A stretch of DNA of 64,000 nucleotides from Lachnospiraceae bacterium (GCA_016283575.1 JAEEND010000022.1:170086-234085); one strand, 5' to 3'. Shown: positions 26,331 to 36,966, counted from the first letter of the stretch. A program made the numbers and translations. The notes: generated from the sequence alone by a model not told the origin.

Positions 26331-26825
26331 CTACTCCTTGTTGTTATGGCCAAAACGCATTCTTAAACGTTCAGCCACATAATCGGGAACAAAAGCTGAC
26401 AAATCCCCGTTAAATTGTGCTATCTGTTTAACACTTGAGGAACTTAAATATGAATATTTAAGACTTGTGTTAAGGAAAATGGTATCAACCTTGTGATTAG
26501 AAAGCTTTCTGTTCATCTGAGACATCTGAAGTTCGTATTCAAAGTCCGTAACAGCTCTTAAGCCTCTTACCACAACGTAGATCTTCTTGGACATACAATA
26601 ATCAATTAAAAGTCCACCAAAGGATTCAATCTTTACATTGTTTAAATCTTTAGTGGCTTCTTTCAATATATTAACACGTTCATCCACTGAAAACAACGGA
26701 GTTTTGTCTTTATTATCCAAAACCGCCACCACAAGTTCATCGAAAATATTGGCGGCTCTTTTTATGATATCAAGATGCCCGTAAGTCATGGGATCAAAGG
26801 TACCGGGATATATGGCTGATTTCAT
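26331..26825 (-). CDS. coaD: Phosphopantetheine adenylyltransferase CoaD
   Basis: 164 residues, the normal size. The nucleotidyltransferase motif TFDPMTYGHLDII has the TxGH-like GH, and RGLRAVTDFEYELQM and the late SSSSVKQIA (ISSTxIR-like) are present. It joins ATP and 4'-phosphopantetheine to give dephospho-CoA. It lies 1 base after rsmD, the usual pairing. Confidence 0.96.
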   Translation of the reverse strand: MKSAIYPGTFDPMTYGHLDIIKRAANIFDELVVAVLDNKDKTPLFSVDERVNILKEATKDLNNVKIESFGGLLIDYCMSKKIYVVVRGLRAVTDFEYELQMSQMNRKLSNHKVDTIFLNTSLKYSYLSSSSVKQIAQFNGDLSAFVPDYVAERLRMRFGHNNKE

Positions 26826-26826
26826 T

Positions 26827-27384
26827 TTATTCTCCTGAAAGCTTTAAAAATAAATGTTTATTGGTCTTATATTTCTTTTCTTTTTCGAGTGTATAGCCAA
26901 GATCGGTCAATGTTTCATTATTAAAATCAAGGCTTTCTTCCACTACAAAAAGCGTTTCCGGATCTACATACTTCATGTTTTTTAAGTTGGATAAAAGATC
27001 CGCTTCAAGACCCTGTCCGTAAGGCGCATCCATGAAAATGATATCAACATGGGGCTCACTTATCTGCATGGAAGCTCTTAAGGAATCCTGATTAAATATA
27101 ACTGCCTTATCTTCAAAATGAGTGTGCTTCACGTTTTCTACTATACATTTATAGGCCTCTTTTCCGTTATCCGCAAAATAACATTTCTTTGCGCCTCTTG
27201 ATAAGGCCTCAATGCCGATGGAACCGCTTCCCGCAAAGAAATCAATACAGACGGCTCCCGGAACATCAAGCTGAAGCATATTAAATAAAGTTTCCTTAAT
27301 CCTGTCTGTGGTAGGTCTTGTGTCAAGACCTTCGGGAGTTTTAAGTAAAAGTTTTCTCGCGCTCCCTGCTATAACTCTTAACAT
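26827..27384 (-). CDS. rsmD: 16S rRNA (guanine-966-N2) methyltransferase RsmD
   Basis: 185 residues. It has the start LRVIAGSARKLLL and RPTTDRIKETLFNML, the SAM-binding CIDFFAGSGSIGIEALSRGA and the catalytic DAPYG (NPPY-like). It modifies G966 in 16S rRNA during 30S assembly. It follows parC at 2 bases and precedes coaD at 1 base. Confidence 0.95.
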   Translation of the reverse strand: MLRVIAGSARKLLLKTPEGLDTRPTTDRIKETLFNMLQLDVPGAVCIDFFAGSGSIGIEALSRGAKKCYFADNGKEAYKCIVENVKHTHFEDKAVIFNQDSLRASMQISEPHVDIIFMDAPYGQGLEADLLSNLKNMKYVDPETLFVVEESLDFNNETLTDLGYTLEKEKKYKTNKHLFLKLSGE

Positions 27385-27386
27385 AT

Positions 27387-29651
27387 TTATCCTCTTATTT
27401 TGGTGCCTTTCGTATCTCTGTGACCGGGCTTTACTCTCTGATGGAGATCAAAGGGCTTATCATTTACAGTAATTATATTATCCCCTGAATTGTTTGTAAA
27501 ATAAACATCTTTTACCAAGTCTCCGGCCGCAAGCTTCATGCCTCGAACACCCACTGCACCCTTCTTCTTTTCGGGAATCTCATCGACTCCAAAGCGAAGG
27601 AATACATTGTTTTCCGTCCTTAATACAATATTCTTTTCCTGATTAAGCAAGTGAACCGATACAAGCTTATCTTTATCATTAAGCTTTGTGGCCTGAACCA
27701 GTCGCTTATTTACATCAAATTCAGCGCCGTCCACTATCTTCATCATGGAACCTTCCGTTACAAAGACAAGCTCTTTAAATTTAGCATCATCGGGATTCAT
27801 CATAAGAAGCACTCTTTCTTCTTTCGAATCGAAGGCACATAAATTGTCAATGGGCTTACCCTTATCACGGAATTTACCGAAGGGAACCGTGGACATCTTT
27901 ATCATATGCATATTGCCAAGGTCCGTAAAGAAACAGATACGTCCGTCGGAACGTGTATTTATTACATACTTGTTTTCTGAATCCGCAGCATCTTTATTAC
28001 GTTCATAGGTTGTTGTATCAACGGATTTGGCATATCCGAATCTGTCACATAAGAACACAACATCGATGGCTTCAGGCTTCTTTTCTTCAAGAACGATTTC
28101 TTCGGCATCAATGATGGGTGTACGTCTTGCATGTGAAAATTCGGCCTTTAAGGCTTCCATCTCTTCGATGATAACATCGGACATGGAATCTTTGTTAGAA
28201 AGAATATCCTGATATCTTGCGATATTTGCTATAGTCTCTTCATTCTCATCGAAAAGAGCATTTAACTCAAGTCCGATCAGTTTATATAAACGCATATCAA
28301 GGATTGCATTGGCCTGTTTCTCCGTAAAATCAAGAGTTGCTGCCATGATTTTTGATTCTTTTGACTTGAATTTGATGCCGTCAGTCTTACCTTCCGTCAT
28401 GCAGGCTTTAGCCATGGCACGGTCTTTCGAACCTCTTAAGATCTCGATGATGAGGTCGATGATATTTACGGCTCTTATGAGACCTTCCTGGATCTCTTTC
28501 TTTTCAAGTTCTTTTTCAAGTAATTTATTATATTTTCTTGTATTGATCTCATATTGGAATTTAACATTTTCTTCAATGACGCGCTTTAAAGAAAGAGTCT
28601 CGGGACGACCGTCACTGATGGCAAGCATGTTAAACCCAAAGGTATCTTCAAGCCTTGTCTTTTTATAAAGAAGATTTATAAAATTATCGGGATTAGCATC
28701 CTTACGCAATTCAAATACGATTCTGATACCGTCTTTTGAAGACTGGTTGGTGATATCAATAACATCCGTGGTCTTCTTCTGATCTATCAATGTGGCGACA
28801 TCATTTAAAAACTTGCCGATATTGGCGCCAATCATTGTATAGGGTATTTCGGTAACTACAACGTTGATCTTACCGCCCTTGGCATTTTCAATTTCAACCT
28901 TGCCCCGGACTTTGATCTTACCGGTACCTGTTTCATAAATATTTAACAGTTCTGACTTGTTTACGATTATGCCGCCGGTAGGGAAATCCGGTCCCTTGAC
29001 ATATTCCATCAGTTCTTCTGTCGTAATGTCATTATTCTTTATATATGCTCTGCAGGCGTCAATAACCTCGGTAAAGTTGTGAGGAGGGATATTGGTAGCC
29101 ATACCTACGGCAATACCTTCGGATCCGTTTATAAGTAAATTGGGAAAACGGGCAGGAAGGACAGTTGGCTCCTTAAGGGTTTCATCAAAGTTCGGCTGAA
29201 AATCAACCACATCTTTGTCAAGATCCGTAAGTAAACCTACTTCTGTGATCTTCTCAAGTCTTGCTTCCGTATAACGCATGGCAGCGGCGCCGTCGCCTTC
29301 CACGGTACCAAAGTTACCATGGCCATCCACAAGAGGGATACCCTTTTTAAAGTCCTGAGTCATTACAACTAAAGCTTCATAAATCGAAGAATCGCCGTGG
29401 GGATGATATTTACCCATGGTATCTCCGACAATACGGGCACTCTTTCTGAAATCCTTATCGTAATGCATTCCCAGTTCGTTCATATCAAAAAGAACACGTC
29501 TTTGAACCGGTTTAAGACCGTCCCTTACATCCGGAAGTGCTCTTGCCACAATTACGCTCATGGCATAATCGATAAAAGAACGGCTCATTTCTTCGGAATA
29601 TTCGGTTTGAAGAATTCTATCCTCTTCGTTTATCAAAACTTCTTTTTTCAT
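27387..29651 (-). CDS. parC: Type IIA topoisomerase subunit A, ParC/GyrA family
   Basis: 754 residues. The breakage-reunion domain has the quinolone-region [16 protein letters not shown] (serine and glutamate as in sensitive enzymes) and the active-site tyrosine in [11 protein letters not shown]. The C-terminal beta-propeller region shows no GyrA-box (QRRGGKG-like), which favours topoisomerase IV (ParC) over gyrase. It is coupled to parE (TAATG). The pair probably separates linked daughter chromosomes. Which name is right depends on whether another gyrAB pair exists near dnaA. Confidence 0.85.
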   Translation of the reverse strand: MKKEVLINEEDRILQTEYSEEMSRSFIDYAMSVIVARALPDVRDGLKPVQRRVLFDMNELGMHYDKDFRKSARIVGDTMGKYHPHGDSSIYEALVVMTQDFKKGIPLVDGHGNFGTVEGDGAAAMRYTEARLEKITEVGLLTDLDKDVVDFQPNFDETLKEPTVLPARFPNLLINGSEGIAVGMATNIPPHNFTEVIDACRAYIKNNDITTEELMEYVKGPDFPTGGIIVNKSELLNIYETGTGKIKVRGKVEIENAKGGKINVVVTEIPYTMIGANIGKFLNDVATLIDQKKTTDVIDITNQSSKDGIRIVFELRKDANPDNFINLLYKKTRLEDTFGFNMLAISDGRPETLSLKRVIEENVKFQYEINTRKYNKLLEKELEKKEIQEGLIRAVNIIDLIIEILRGSKDRAMAKACMTEGKTDGIKFKSKESKIMAATLDFTEKQANAILDMRLYKLIGLELNALFDENEETIANIARYQDILSNKDSMSDVIIEEMEALKAEFSHARRTPIIDAEEIVLEEKKPEAIDVVFLCDRFGYAKSVDTTTYERNKDAADSENKYVINTRSDGRICFFTDLGNMHMIKMSTVPFGKFRDKGKPIDNLCAFDSKEERVLLMMNPDDAKFKELVFVTEGSMMKIVDGAEFDVNKRLVQATKLNDKDKLVSVHLLNQEKNIVLRTENNVFLRFGVDEIPEKKKGAVGVRGMKLAAGDLVKDVYFTNNSGDNIITVNDKPFDLHQRVKPGHRDTKGTKIRG

Positions 29652-31570
29652 TAAATATCAAGCTCCGCTTCCTTGGCATTGTTGTAAATAAAAGTACGTC
29701 TCGGGGGAACATCAAGTCCCATCAAAAGTTCCGTGATTTCAGATGCTTTCTTGGCATCATCGATCTCAACCCGTTTCATAAGTCTTGTGGCGGGATTCAT
29801 GGTAGTTTCCCATAATTGTTCTGCATCCATTTCACCAAGACCTTTATAACGCTGAAGTTTAAAGCTTCCTGTATGAGTCTCGCGGTATTTTTCAAGGGCT
29901 TTATCATCATAGAGATATTCTTCTTCGCCCTTCTGAGGTATCACCTTATACAAAGGAGGCATGGCAATATATACATGTCCGTCATAGATAAGCTCAGGCA
30001 TGAATCTGAAGAAAAGGGTCATGAGAAGCGTTGAAATATGAGCACCATCCACATCCGCATCGGCCATAATGATAATCTTATCGTAACGAAGCTTTGTGAT
30101 ATCAAAGTCATTACCGTAGCCTTCAGAAAAACCGCAGTTAAAAGAATTGATCATGGTCTTTATCTCGGCATTGGCAAGAACCTTATCGATACTTGCTTTT
30201 TCTACGTTCAGTATCTTACCTCTTATGGGAAGGATTGCCTGATACTGACGATTTCTGGCCATCTTGGCAGAACCGCCCGCGGAATCACCTTCCACTATGA
30301 ATATTTCGCACTTTTTTGCATCTCTTGATTCACAGTTTGATAATTTTCCGTTGGAGTCAAAAGAATATTTCTGCTTGGTAAGCATATTGGTCTTTGCTTT
30401 TTCTTCCGCCTTACGTAAATTGGAAGCTTTTTCGGCGCAGGCAATTATGCTTTTAAGCGTTTCTAAATTTCTGTCAAAATAAAGCTCAAGCTCATCTCCG
30501 GTAACCTTTGAAACAGCTTTTGCGGCATCCTGGTTATCAAGCTTTGTCTTTGTCTGTCCTTCAAATCTGGGATCCGTATGCTTAATGGAAATAACGGCGG
30601 TCAATCCGCTTCTTACTTCGGTTCCGTTAAAATTCGGGTCTTTTTCTTTTAATATGCCAAGTTCTCTTGCATATGTATTGATTATATTGGTAAAAGCGGA
30701 TTTAAAGCCCGTAATATGTGTACCGCCTTCAAGAGTGTTAATATTATTAACAAAGCCCAGTACATTTTCATGAAATTCATTTACATACTGAAGCGCGACT
30801 TCAACTTCTACATTCTCGCTCTTTCCCTTGTAATAGATCACATCATGAAGAGCTTCCTGGGTCTTATTCATATCCTTGATGTAACCCACAATACCTTCTT
30901 CTTCATGGAAGGTAATGCGTTCGGGTTCATCGCCTCTTTTATCTTCATAATAGATGGTAAGTCCGGGATTTAAATATACTGTTTCATGAAGACGGCTTTT
31001 AATATCATCTTCTTTAAATCTCGTCTTATCAAAGATCTCATCATCGGGAAGAAAGTTTATTTCAGTACCCGTTTCTTTAGACTTTCCGATAACGGGAAGA
31101 AGCCCCTTTTCAAGTTCTATGGCAGGGATGCCTCTCTCATATTTATCTTCGTAAATAAAACCGTCACGACGCACTCTTACGGTCAGATGCCTGGATAATG
31201 CATTTACTACGGAAGATCCTACACCGTGAAGACCGCCGCTGGTTTTATAGGATGATGAATCGAATTTACCTCCGGCATGAAGAGTCGTAAATACAACTCG
31301 TTCTGCACTTACGCCCTTTGCATGCATACCTATGGGGATACCTCGTCCGTTATCCTTAACGGTAGCAGAGCCGTCCTTTTCAAGAGTCACATATATTTCG
31401 TTACAAAAACCTGCAAGATGTTCATCTACGGAGTTATCAAGTATTTCATAAACCAGATGGTTTAAACCTCTGGTGGAAACAGAACCAATGTACATTCCCG
31501 GTCTTTTTCTTACGGCTTCCAAACCCTCCAAAACCATAATACTGCCGGCATCATAAGTGTTCTTACCCAT
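29651..31570 (-). CDS. parE: Type IIA topoisomerase subunit B, ParE/GyrB family
   Basis: 639 residues. The GHKL ATPase motifs are present (EILDNSVDEHLAGF, DNGRGIP, GGLHGVGSSVVNALS), as are the transducer region and the TOPRIM domain (EGDSAGGSA, MADADVDGAHI, YKGLGEMD). It pairs with the gene just downstream. GGAGG precedes the ATG. Together they form an ATP-driven DNA strand-passing enzyme. Confidence 0.88.
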   Translation of the reverse strand: MGKNTYDAGSIMVLEGLEAVRKRPGMYIGSVSTRGLNHLVYEILDNSVDEHLAGFCNEIYVTLEKDGSATVKDNGRGIPIGMHAKGVSAERVVFTTLHAGGKFDSSSYKTSGGLHGVGSSVVNALSRHLTVRVRRDGFIYEDKYERGIPAIELEKGLLPVIGKSKETGTEINFLPDDEIFDKTRFKEDDIKSRLHETVYLNPGLTIYYEDKRGDEPERITFHEEEGIVGYIKDMNKTQEALHDVIYYKGKSENVEVEVALQYVNEFHENVLGFVNNINTLEGGTHITGFKSAFTNIINTYARELGILKEKDPNFNGTEVRSGLTAVISIKHTDPRFEGQTKTKLDNQDAAKAVSKVTGDELELYFDRNLETLKSIIACAEKASNLRKAEEKAKTNMLTKQKYSFDSNGKLSNCESRDAKKCEIFIVEGDSAGGSAKMARNRQYQAILPIRGKILNVEKASIDKVLANAEIKTMINSFNCGFSEGYGNDFDITKLRYDKIIIMADADVDGAHISTLLMTLFFRFMPELIYDGHVYIAMPPLYKVIPQKGEEEYLYDDKALEKYRETHTGSFKLQRYKGLGEMDAEQLWETTMNPATRLMKRVEIDDAKKASEITELLMGLDVPPRRTFIYNNAKEAELDI

Positions 31571-31608
31571 TTATAACCTCCAAAAAAACATATAAAAAAC
31601 CAATTCTT

Positions 31609-31617
31609 ATTGTACCA
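31609..31617 (-). promoter_or_regulatory. Extended -10 promoter of parE
   Basis: TGG-TACAAT on the minus strand (TACAAT at 31614-31609) with a T-rich region in place of a -35. It lies between the degV terminator and parE. Confidence 0.4.
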
Positions 31618-31625
31618 TATAAGGC

Positions 31626-31680
31626 AAAAAAATACACGATATTGTTGAAAATAATTTTATCACAACAATATCGTGTAAGA
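31626..31680 (-). terminator. Terminator of the degV gene
   Basis: A perfect 14-bp stem, ACACGATATTGTTG (31634-31647) and its complement (31663-31676), followed by T-rich sequence on the minus strand. Confidence 0.85.
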
Positions 31681-31682
31681 TT

Positions 31683-32561
31683 CTAAATGGATTTCTGAGT
31701 TGTGGCAATTGCCAGAGCGCCGGGTCCGATATGACAGCTTACGCTTAATGATAATTCATCAACATAAATATCTTCTTCGGCTATATCCGTAAAGCGTTCG
31801 GCAATCTCATGTCTGAACTGTAATGCTGCTTCAAGATTATTGGAATGAGCCACATGAATCCTGCAGCCTTCACCGGTTTTTGTACCTTTAAATCTGGTAA
31901 CAATATCCTTCTCGATCTGATTAAGCATTACGGTCTTTGCCTGACTCATGGTACGTACTTTCTGGAAAGCATCCAATTTTTCACCCTGAATCTGAAGGAC
32001 AGGCTTTATCTTTAATAATTGACCAATCATTGCTACGGCAGGAGTAAGTCTTCCGCCCCTCTTTAAATACTCAAGAGTTTCAAGAGAAATATAAATACTT
32101 GAATTATATTTGTCTTCTTCAAGCTTTCTTCTTATTTCCTTTGCATAAAATCCCTGATCGGACAATTTGATGGCATCAAGTACCGACTGTCTCATGGTAA
32201 CGGAAATACGCTGATTATTTACAACCTCAACTCTTCCGTCATAATCTTCAGAAAGCATTCTTGCTGTCTGAAAAGAACTTGAAAGTCCTGAGCTCATGGG
32301 AATATGTATAATTTCGGAATAATCTTTTAAAATCTCTTCCCACAATTCAATAACTGCCTCGGGGGAAGGCTGGCTGGTATGAATATTACAGTTACCGGTA
32401 AGTTTTTCATAGAATTCTTCGCGGGTCAGGTTGATATCTTCGTAATATTCTACTTCGTCAATGTAAAAGGGCATCGGTATTACATGTATTCCCAGTTCTT
32501 TTGCCTGAGCCTGAGTGATGCCGCTGTTACTGTCGGTTACTATCGCAACTTTATTAATCAT
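31683..32561 (-). CDS. fakB: DegV family protein (FakB-type fatty-acid binding protein)
   Basis: 292 residues, normal DegV size. The N-terminal fold begins VAIVTDSNSGITQAQAKELGIHVIPM, with the family blocks FYEKL, TSQPSP, IPMSSGLSSSF and GGRLTPAVAMIGQLLKIKPVL. DegV proteins bind a fatty acid and present its carboxyl group to the kinase FakA, which is encoded two genes upstream on the same strand. Specificity for saturated or unsaturated chains cannot be read here. Confidence 0.87.
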   Translation of the reverse strand: MINKVAIVTDSNSGITQAQAKELGIHVIPMPFYIDEVEYYEDINLTREEFYEKLTGNCNIHTSQPSPEAVIELWEEILKDYSEIIHIPMSSGLSSSFQTARMLSEDYDGRVEVVNNQRISVTMRQSVLDAIKLSDQGFYAKEIRRKLEEDKYNSSIYISLETLEYLKRGGRLTPAVAMIGQLLKIKPVLQIQGEKLDAFQKVRTMSQAKTVMLNQIEKDIVTRFKGTKTGEGCRIHVAHSNNLEAALQFRHEIAERFTDIAEEDIYVDELSLSVSCHIGPGALAIATTQKSI

Positions 32562-32609
32562 GTCGCCTCACTTATATTGTCATGGTAATCATATTGATTG
32601 CCGGGTCGT

Positions 32610-32634
32610 CAAAACCAAAGCCTCGAAAGGCTAA
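32610..32634 (-). terminator. Terminator of recG
   Basis: AGCCT and AGGCT flank a TTCG tetraloop on the minus strand, followed by TTGGTTTT. A short but stable hairpin, positioned between recG and degV. Confidence 0.6.
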
Positions 32635-32650
32635 CAAAAAGATTTTACTT

Positions 32651-34669
32651 TTATATGCTTCTAAAGTCAATGAGTTTTCCTTTTAGTTTAGGTTTTCTTA
32701 ATAAAAGCATCGGAAGATTTTCCTGTACCAGAGAAAGAATATCCCTGTCTTCTATTATATCTCCCAGGCCGAATTCAAGCTCTCCCGACTGTCTTACACC
32801 ATTTAATTCACCGGGGCCTCGAAGCTCTATATCTTTTTTCGAGATCTCGAATCCATCCAAAGTATCTTTTAAGATATTAAGTCTTTTAAGAGTTGTATCT
32901 TCTTTTGAATCAGACATCAGTATGCAGTAAGATTCATATTCGCCTCGACCTACACGTCCTCTTAACTGATGTAACTGGGATAGGCCAAACCGCTCTGCAT
33001 TCTCTATCATGATCACTGTGGCATTCGGCACATCGATCCCTACTTCAATGACCGTGGTGGAAACCAGTATATCATAGTTTTTATCTTTAAAATCTTCCAT
33101 GATACGATTCTTTTCATCGGGCTTCATCTTGCCATGTAACACTCCAACCCTTACGGAATCTCCAAAATACTCTTTTAAATCTGACGCATGCTCGGAAACG
33201 CTTTTTAACATCAATACATCTTCTTCCGATTCTTCGATCATAGGGCAGATGACATATGCCTGATGTCCTTTTTTGATTTCTTCAAGGATCTTTTCGTAGC
33301 TCTTTTCGCGAAACTTCTCATTTACCACTGCAGTAAGGATCGGAACACGATTTTTTGGAAGTTCGTCAATTACGCTTACGGAAATACCGCCATAGAGAAT
33401 GATGGCTAAAGTTCTCGGGATCGGTGTTGCACTCATAACAAGAATATGAGGCGTAATTCCTTTATCTCTAAGGGCTTCCCTCTGCTTTACGCCGAATCTG
33501 TGCTGCTCATCTGTTATTACAAGTGAAAGATTTTTATAATTAACCTTTTCCTGGAAAAGCGCATGAGTTCCAACAATTACATTGGCATCCCCCGACTCGA
33601 TCATTTGCAAGGCCTCTTTCTTTTCTTTTGAAGACATCTTACCCGTAAGAAGAACAGGCTTAATGCAAAGCTTGTATCTGTCAGTCAAAGCTTTTATCGA
33701 ATTATAATGCTGCCTTGCAAGAACATCCGTGGGAGCCATCATGGCGCCCTGAAAATTATTGGCGGCATTCATTAAAAGAGCCATTACGGAAACAATGGTC
33801 TTACCGGAACCGACATCACCCTGAACAAGACGATTCATTACATATTCACCCGAAAGATCGTCAAATATCTCTCTTATAACACGCTTCTGAGCATTGGTAA
33901 GCGCATATGGAAGGGCTTCTTCCAATCGTTTTGTATCTGAAACTTCAATAAGCTTATAGGGATTATCAATACTTTTTTCTTCCCTGTGTTCTTCATGAAG
34001 CCCCATTAAAAATTCAAGAAATTCATCAAATACAATACGTCGTCTTGCAAAAAACTGTTTTTCTTTATTTATTGGGAAATGGATGTTTTTAAGTGCCTCG
34101 CTGATTTCAAGCAATTTGAATTTATCTGTTTCTTCAGGCATTAAATAATCATCCGGAAAAGTATATGAAGAAAGAGCAAGCTTTACAGCTTTTCCTATAC
34201 GTTCATTACTCAGTCCTTTGGTAAGGTGATAAACGGGAATAATTGTATTTTCAAGGAGAGCATAATCGGACAAGTCATAAAACTTAGGCTGATTTAATAT
34301 CACTCTTCCTTTTAACTGCTTAAGAAAGCCTCTGAATACCTTCTTATCGCCCTTTTTGACGGCTTTTGCCATATAAGGCGCATTAAAATACTTAACTTCT
34401 ATGGTGCCGTATTCATCATATATATAAAAAGAAACTATGATACGACCGTGAAGCTTCATTACGGTGGGATCGTTTTTAACCGTTCCGATCACGGCAACTC
34501 TTGAATTTATTGCTGCATCCTTGATGGAAACCGCTTCTTCGTAAAGATCATAGGCTTTAGGATAATAATTTAACAGATCTCCCACGTTAAATACACCGAC
34601 TTTATTAAACAAATCGGCGATCTTATCCCCTATTCCTTTTAATTCTCTTATATCCGTCAAATCATTCAT
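32651..34669 (-). CDS. recG: ATP-dependent DNA helicase RecG
   Basis: 672 residues, full length. An N-terminal wedge (OB) domain is followed by helicase motifs: I QGDVGSGKT, II (DEQH) VITDEQHRFGVKQR, III SATPIPRT, VI QLRGRVGRGEYESYC. RecG remodels stalled replication forks and Holliday junctions. It follows the fakA gene after a terminator, in the classic asp23-fakA-recG order. Confidence 0.96.
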   Translation of the reverse strand: MNDLTDIRELKGIGDKIADLFNKVGVFNVGDLLNYYPKAYDLYEEAVSIKDAAINSRVAVIGTVKNDPTVMKLHGRIIVSFYIYDEYGTIEVKYFNAPYMAKAVKKGDKKVFRGFLKQLKGRVILNQPKFYDLSDYALLENTIIPVYHLTKGLSNERIGKAVKLALSSYTFPDDYLMPEETDKFKLLEISEALKNIHFPINKEKQFFARRRIVFDEFLEFLMGLHEEHREEKSIDNPYKLIEVSDTKRLEEALPYALTNAQKRVIREIFDDLSGEYVMNRLVQGDVGSGKTIVSVMALLMNAANNFQGAMMAPTDVLARQHYNSIKALTDRYKLCIKPVLLTGKMSSKEKKEALQMIESGDANVIVGTHALFQEKVNYKNLSLVITDEQHRFGVKQREALRDKGITPHILVMSATPIPRTLAIILYGGISVSVIDELPKNRVPILTAVVNEKFREKSYEKILEEIKKGHQAYVICPMIEESEEDVLMLKSVSEHASDLKEYFGDSVRVGVLHGKMKPDEKNRIMEDFKDKNYDILVSTTVIEVGIDVPNATVIMIENAERFGLSQLHQLRGRVGRGEYESYCILMSDSKEDTTLKRLNILKDTLDGFEISKKDIELRGPGELNGVRQSGELEFGLGDIIEDRDILSLVQENLPMLLLRKPKLKGKLIDFRSI

Positions 34670-34701
34670 AAAAATATTATATCAGAATAAGTAAAGGGAT
34701 A

Positions 34702-34731
34702 CAAAAAAGCCGATGGAAAATACCATCGGCT
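34702..34731 (-). terminator. Terminator of the asp23-fakA operon
   Basis: GCCGATGG and CCATCGGC (34709-34730) form an 8-bp stem, followed on the minus strand by a run of T. Confidence 0.8.
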
Positions 34732-34771
34732 TGAATGAACAAAAATACGAAAAATACAAATCATATTAAAT

Positions 34772-36442
34772 TTATTCCGCAGATATGATGTAGTAATAAA
34801 CAGGCTGTCCGCCACATTCAACTTCCACATCGCAGTGAGGATATTTTCCCGATACATAATCGGAAATAGCATTTGCATCTTCTTCCGTTACATCAGCACC
34901 GTAATAAATGCTAAGTAATTCAACGGAATCATCTACCATTGCATCAATCATTTCAAAAGTAGCCTGATTGATGTCGGCATTTACGGAAAGGAGTCCGGAA
35001 TCGCCGATACCCATGAAGTCGCCTTCTCTTATTTCTTTATCATCGATCATGGTATCTCTTACGGCATATGTAACCTGACCGGTCTTAACAAATTCAAGTT
35101 CACCGATCATGGATTCTTTATTGGTATCAGCATCCTGATCGGGAGCGAAATTGATAAGTGCAGCAATGCCCTGAGGAATGGTCTTTGTAGGAATAACAAT
35201 AACCTTCTTATCTTCCACAAGATATTCAGCCTGATTAGCTGCCATAATAATGTTCTTGTTATTGGGAAGAACAAATACGGTCTTTGCATTGATCTTTTCA
35301 ACAGCGCTTACAATATCTTCGGTTGAAGGATTCATGGTCTGGCCGCCTTCGATAACATAATCAACACCAAGACCCTTGAAGATTTCTGATAAGCCATCGC
35401 CTGCGGATACGGAAACAAAGCCGTAATCCTTTAATTCTGCAGAAGCTTCTTCAGTCTTTCCTTCAGCTTCGCCATTCTTAAACAATCTTTCTTCATGTTC
35501 AAGACGCATATTATCTATCTTCATATTGGAAAGAGCACCGTATTTAAGAGCCTTCTGAATAGCAAGACCGGGATCGTTGGTATGAACATGTACTTTCACG
35601 ATCTCGTCATCTGCAACCAATACAATAGAATCACCGATGGATTCAAGATAAGCCTTGAAATCCATTTCATGCTTAACATTAAATACCTTATCAAGCATAA
35701 TAATGAATTCTGTACAATAACCGAATTTAATATTATCGGTTTCGATCTCAGCTCTCGCTCCGCCCTGGGCTGATGAATCAGCAGGCTTTGCAAAAGAAGT
35801 GAAATCAACTTCTTTTCCCATGAATGCGTCGAAAGCCCCATGTAATACTTCCACAAGACCCTGTCCGCCGGAATCCACAACACCTGCCTGCTTAAGTACA
35901 GGAAGCATTTCAGGAGTTAAGCTTAATGTATATTCTGCATGCTCGATAACAGCTTTAAAGAATTCTTCAAGATTATCGTATCCTGAATCGGCAAGTTCAC
36001 GACTCTTATCATAAATTCCCTTGGCAACGGTGAGAATTGTACCTTCTTTAGGCTTCATAACAGCCTTGTATGCAGTTTCAACGGCTTTTTCAAAAGAATC
36101 AGCGAGAAGCGGAATATCAACTTCGTCATGCTCTTTGATCACTTTTGTAAAACCTCTTAATAACTGAGATAAAATAACACCGGAATTTCCACGGGCACCT
36201 CTTAAGGAACCTGAAGAAATAGCCTTACAAAGGGTTTCCATTGTAATATCATTGGTGTTCATTAAGGAATTTACTTCCTTGGCCGCAGACATGATCGTCA
36301 TGGTCATATTTGTACCGGTATCACCATCGGGTACGGGGAATACGTTTAATTCGTTAATCCATTCTTTTTTTGCCTCAAGATTCTTGGCACCTGAAAGAAA
36401 AAGCTTAGCTAAAAGCTTTGCGTCTATCTTATTAACAGCCAC
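34772..36442 (-). CDS. fakA: Fatty-acid kinase FakA (DAK2 domain protein, YloV)
   Basis: 556 residues, the normal size. The start is a GTG preceded by AGGAGG. The N-terminal DAK2/DhaL-like ATP-binding domain (about 1-205) has VPDGDTGTNM, GARGNSGV and VDSGGQGL. The C-terminal half holds the DegV-like C-domain (SAGDGLSEIFKGLG, TMNPSTEDI). FakA phosphorylates a fatty acid bound to FakB, giving acyl-phosphate for phospholipid synthesis. It follows an Asp23 family gene at 11 bases. Confidence 0.93.
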   Translation of the reverse strand: MAVNKIDAKLLAKLFLSGAKNLEAKKEWINELNVFPVPDGDTGTNMTMTIMSAAKEVNSLMNTNDITMETLCKAISSGSLRGARGNSGVILSQLLRGFTKVIKEHDEVDIPLLADSFEKAVETAYKAVMKPKEGTILTVAKGIYDKSRELADSGYDNLEEFFKAVIEHAEYTLSLTPEMLPVLKQAGVVDSGGQGLVEVLHGAFDAFMGKEVDFTSFAKPADSSAQGGARAEIETDNIKFGYCTEFIIMLDKVFNVKHEMDFKAYLESIGDSIVLVADDEIVKVHVHTNDPGLAIQKALKYGALSNMKIDNMRLEHEERLFKNGEAEGKTEEASAELKDYGFVSVSAGDGLSEIFKGLGVDYVIEGGQTMNPSTEDIVSAVEKINAKTVFVLPNNKNIIMAANQAEYLVEDKKVIVIPTKTIPQGIAALINFAPDQDADTNKESMIGELEFVKTGQVTYAVRDTMIDDKEIREGDFMGIGDSGLLSVNADINQATFEMIDAMVDDSVELLSIYYGADVTEEDANAISDYVSGKYPHCDVEVECGGQPVYYYIISAE

Positions 36443-36453
36443 TTTAAATCCTC

Positions 36454-36822
36454 CTAATCAATAACCTTTACGTCTTCAACGTAAACGTTAATCTTACCGA
36501 TTTCCACACCGGTGTATTCTTCAACTTTATATTTTACATTACTGATAAGGTTTTCAACAACGGCCTGAATGCTGACACCGTAAGCCACAATAATATGGAA
36601 ATTAAGGGTAATCTTGTTATCTTCACCGAAAATAACCTGAATTCCGCGGCTTAAATCTGCAGCATTAATCTTTAAGAGTTTTACAAGTCCGTCTTTAACA
36701 TTTACATTAGCCATACCAACGATACCAAAGCACTCTACAGCAACAGATCCTGCATACTGTCTGACAACGCCGGCATCAATTGTTACATTACCAAGATGTG
36801 TGTTCATGGATGAACTTTTCAT
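36454..36822 (-). CDS. Asp23/Gls24 family protein (YloU)
   Basis: 122 residues covering one Asp23 domain. Family features are NVTIDAGVVRQYAGSVAVECFGIVGMAN, and VVAYGVSIQAVVENLISNVKYKVEEYTGVEIGKINVYV. The function is not settled; relatives are linked with envelope stress and with FakA, its invariable neighbour. AGGAGG lies 10 bases before the ATG. Confidence 0.92.
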   Translation of the reverse strand: MKSSSMNTHLGNVTIDAGVVRQYAGSVAVECFGIVGMANVNVKDGLVKLLKINAADLSRGIQVIFGEDNKITLNFHIIVAYGVSIQAVVENLISNVKYKVEEYTGVEIGKINVYVEDVKVID

Positions 36823-36869
36823 ATTGTTGAACCTCCTAAATATTTTGCATGTCTATAACATACCGAATA

Positions 36870-36875
36870 ATTATA
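36870..36875 (-). promoter_or_regulatory. -10 element of the asp23-fakA operon
   Basis: TATAAT on the minus strand with a weak TTTATT-like -35 at about 17 bp. The leader is about 40 bases. Confidence 0.4.
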
Positions 36876-36937
36876 ACCTCAAATCGCCAAAAAATAAACA
36901 TATTTTTTCTCTTGTTCAAAAATAAGTAATTTTCCCC

Positions 36938-36966
36938 TTGCATTTAACGACCAAGTCTGTTATTAT
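36938..36966 (+). promoter_or_regulatory. Promoter of rpmB
   Basis: TTGCAT (36938-36943), 17-bp spacer, TATTAT (36961-36966). The transcript is predicted to start near 36973, right at the foot of a hairpin (36974-36988). Confidence 0.75.
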
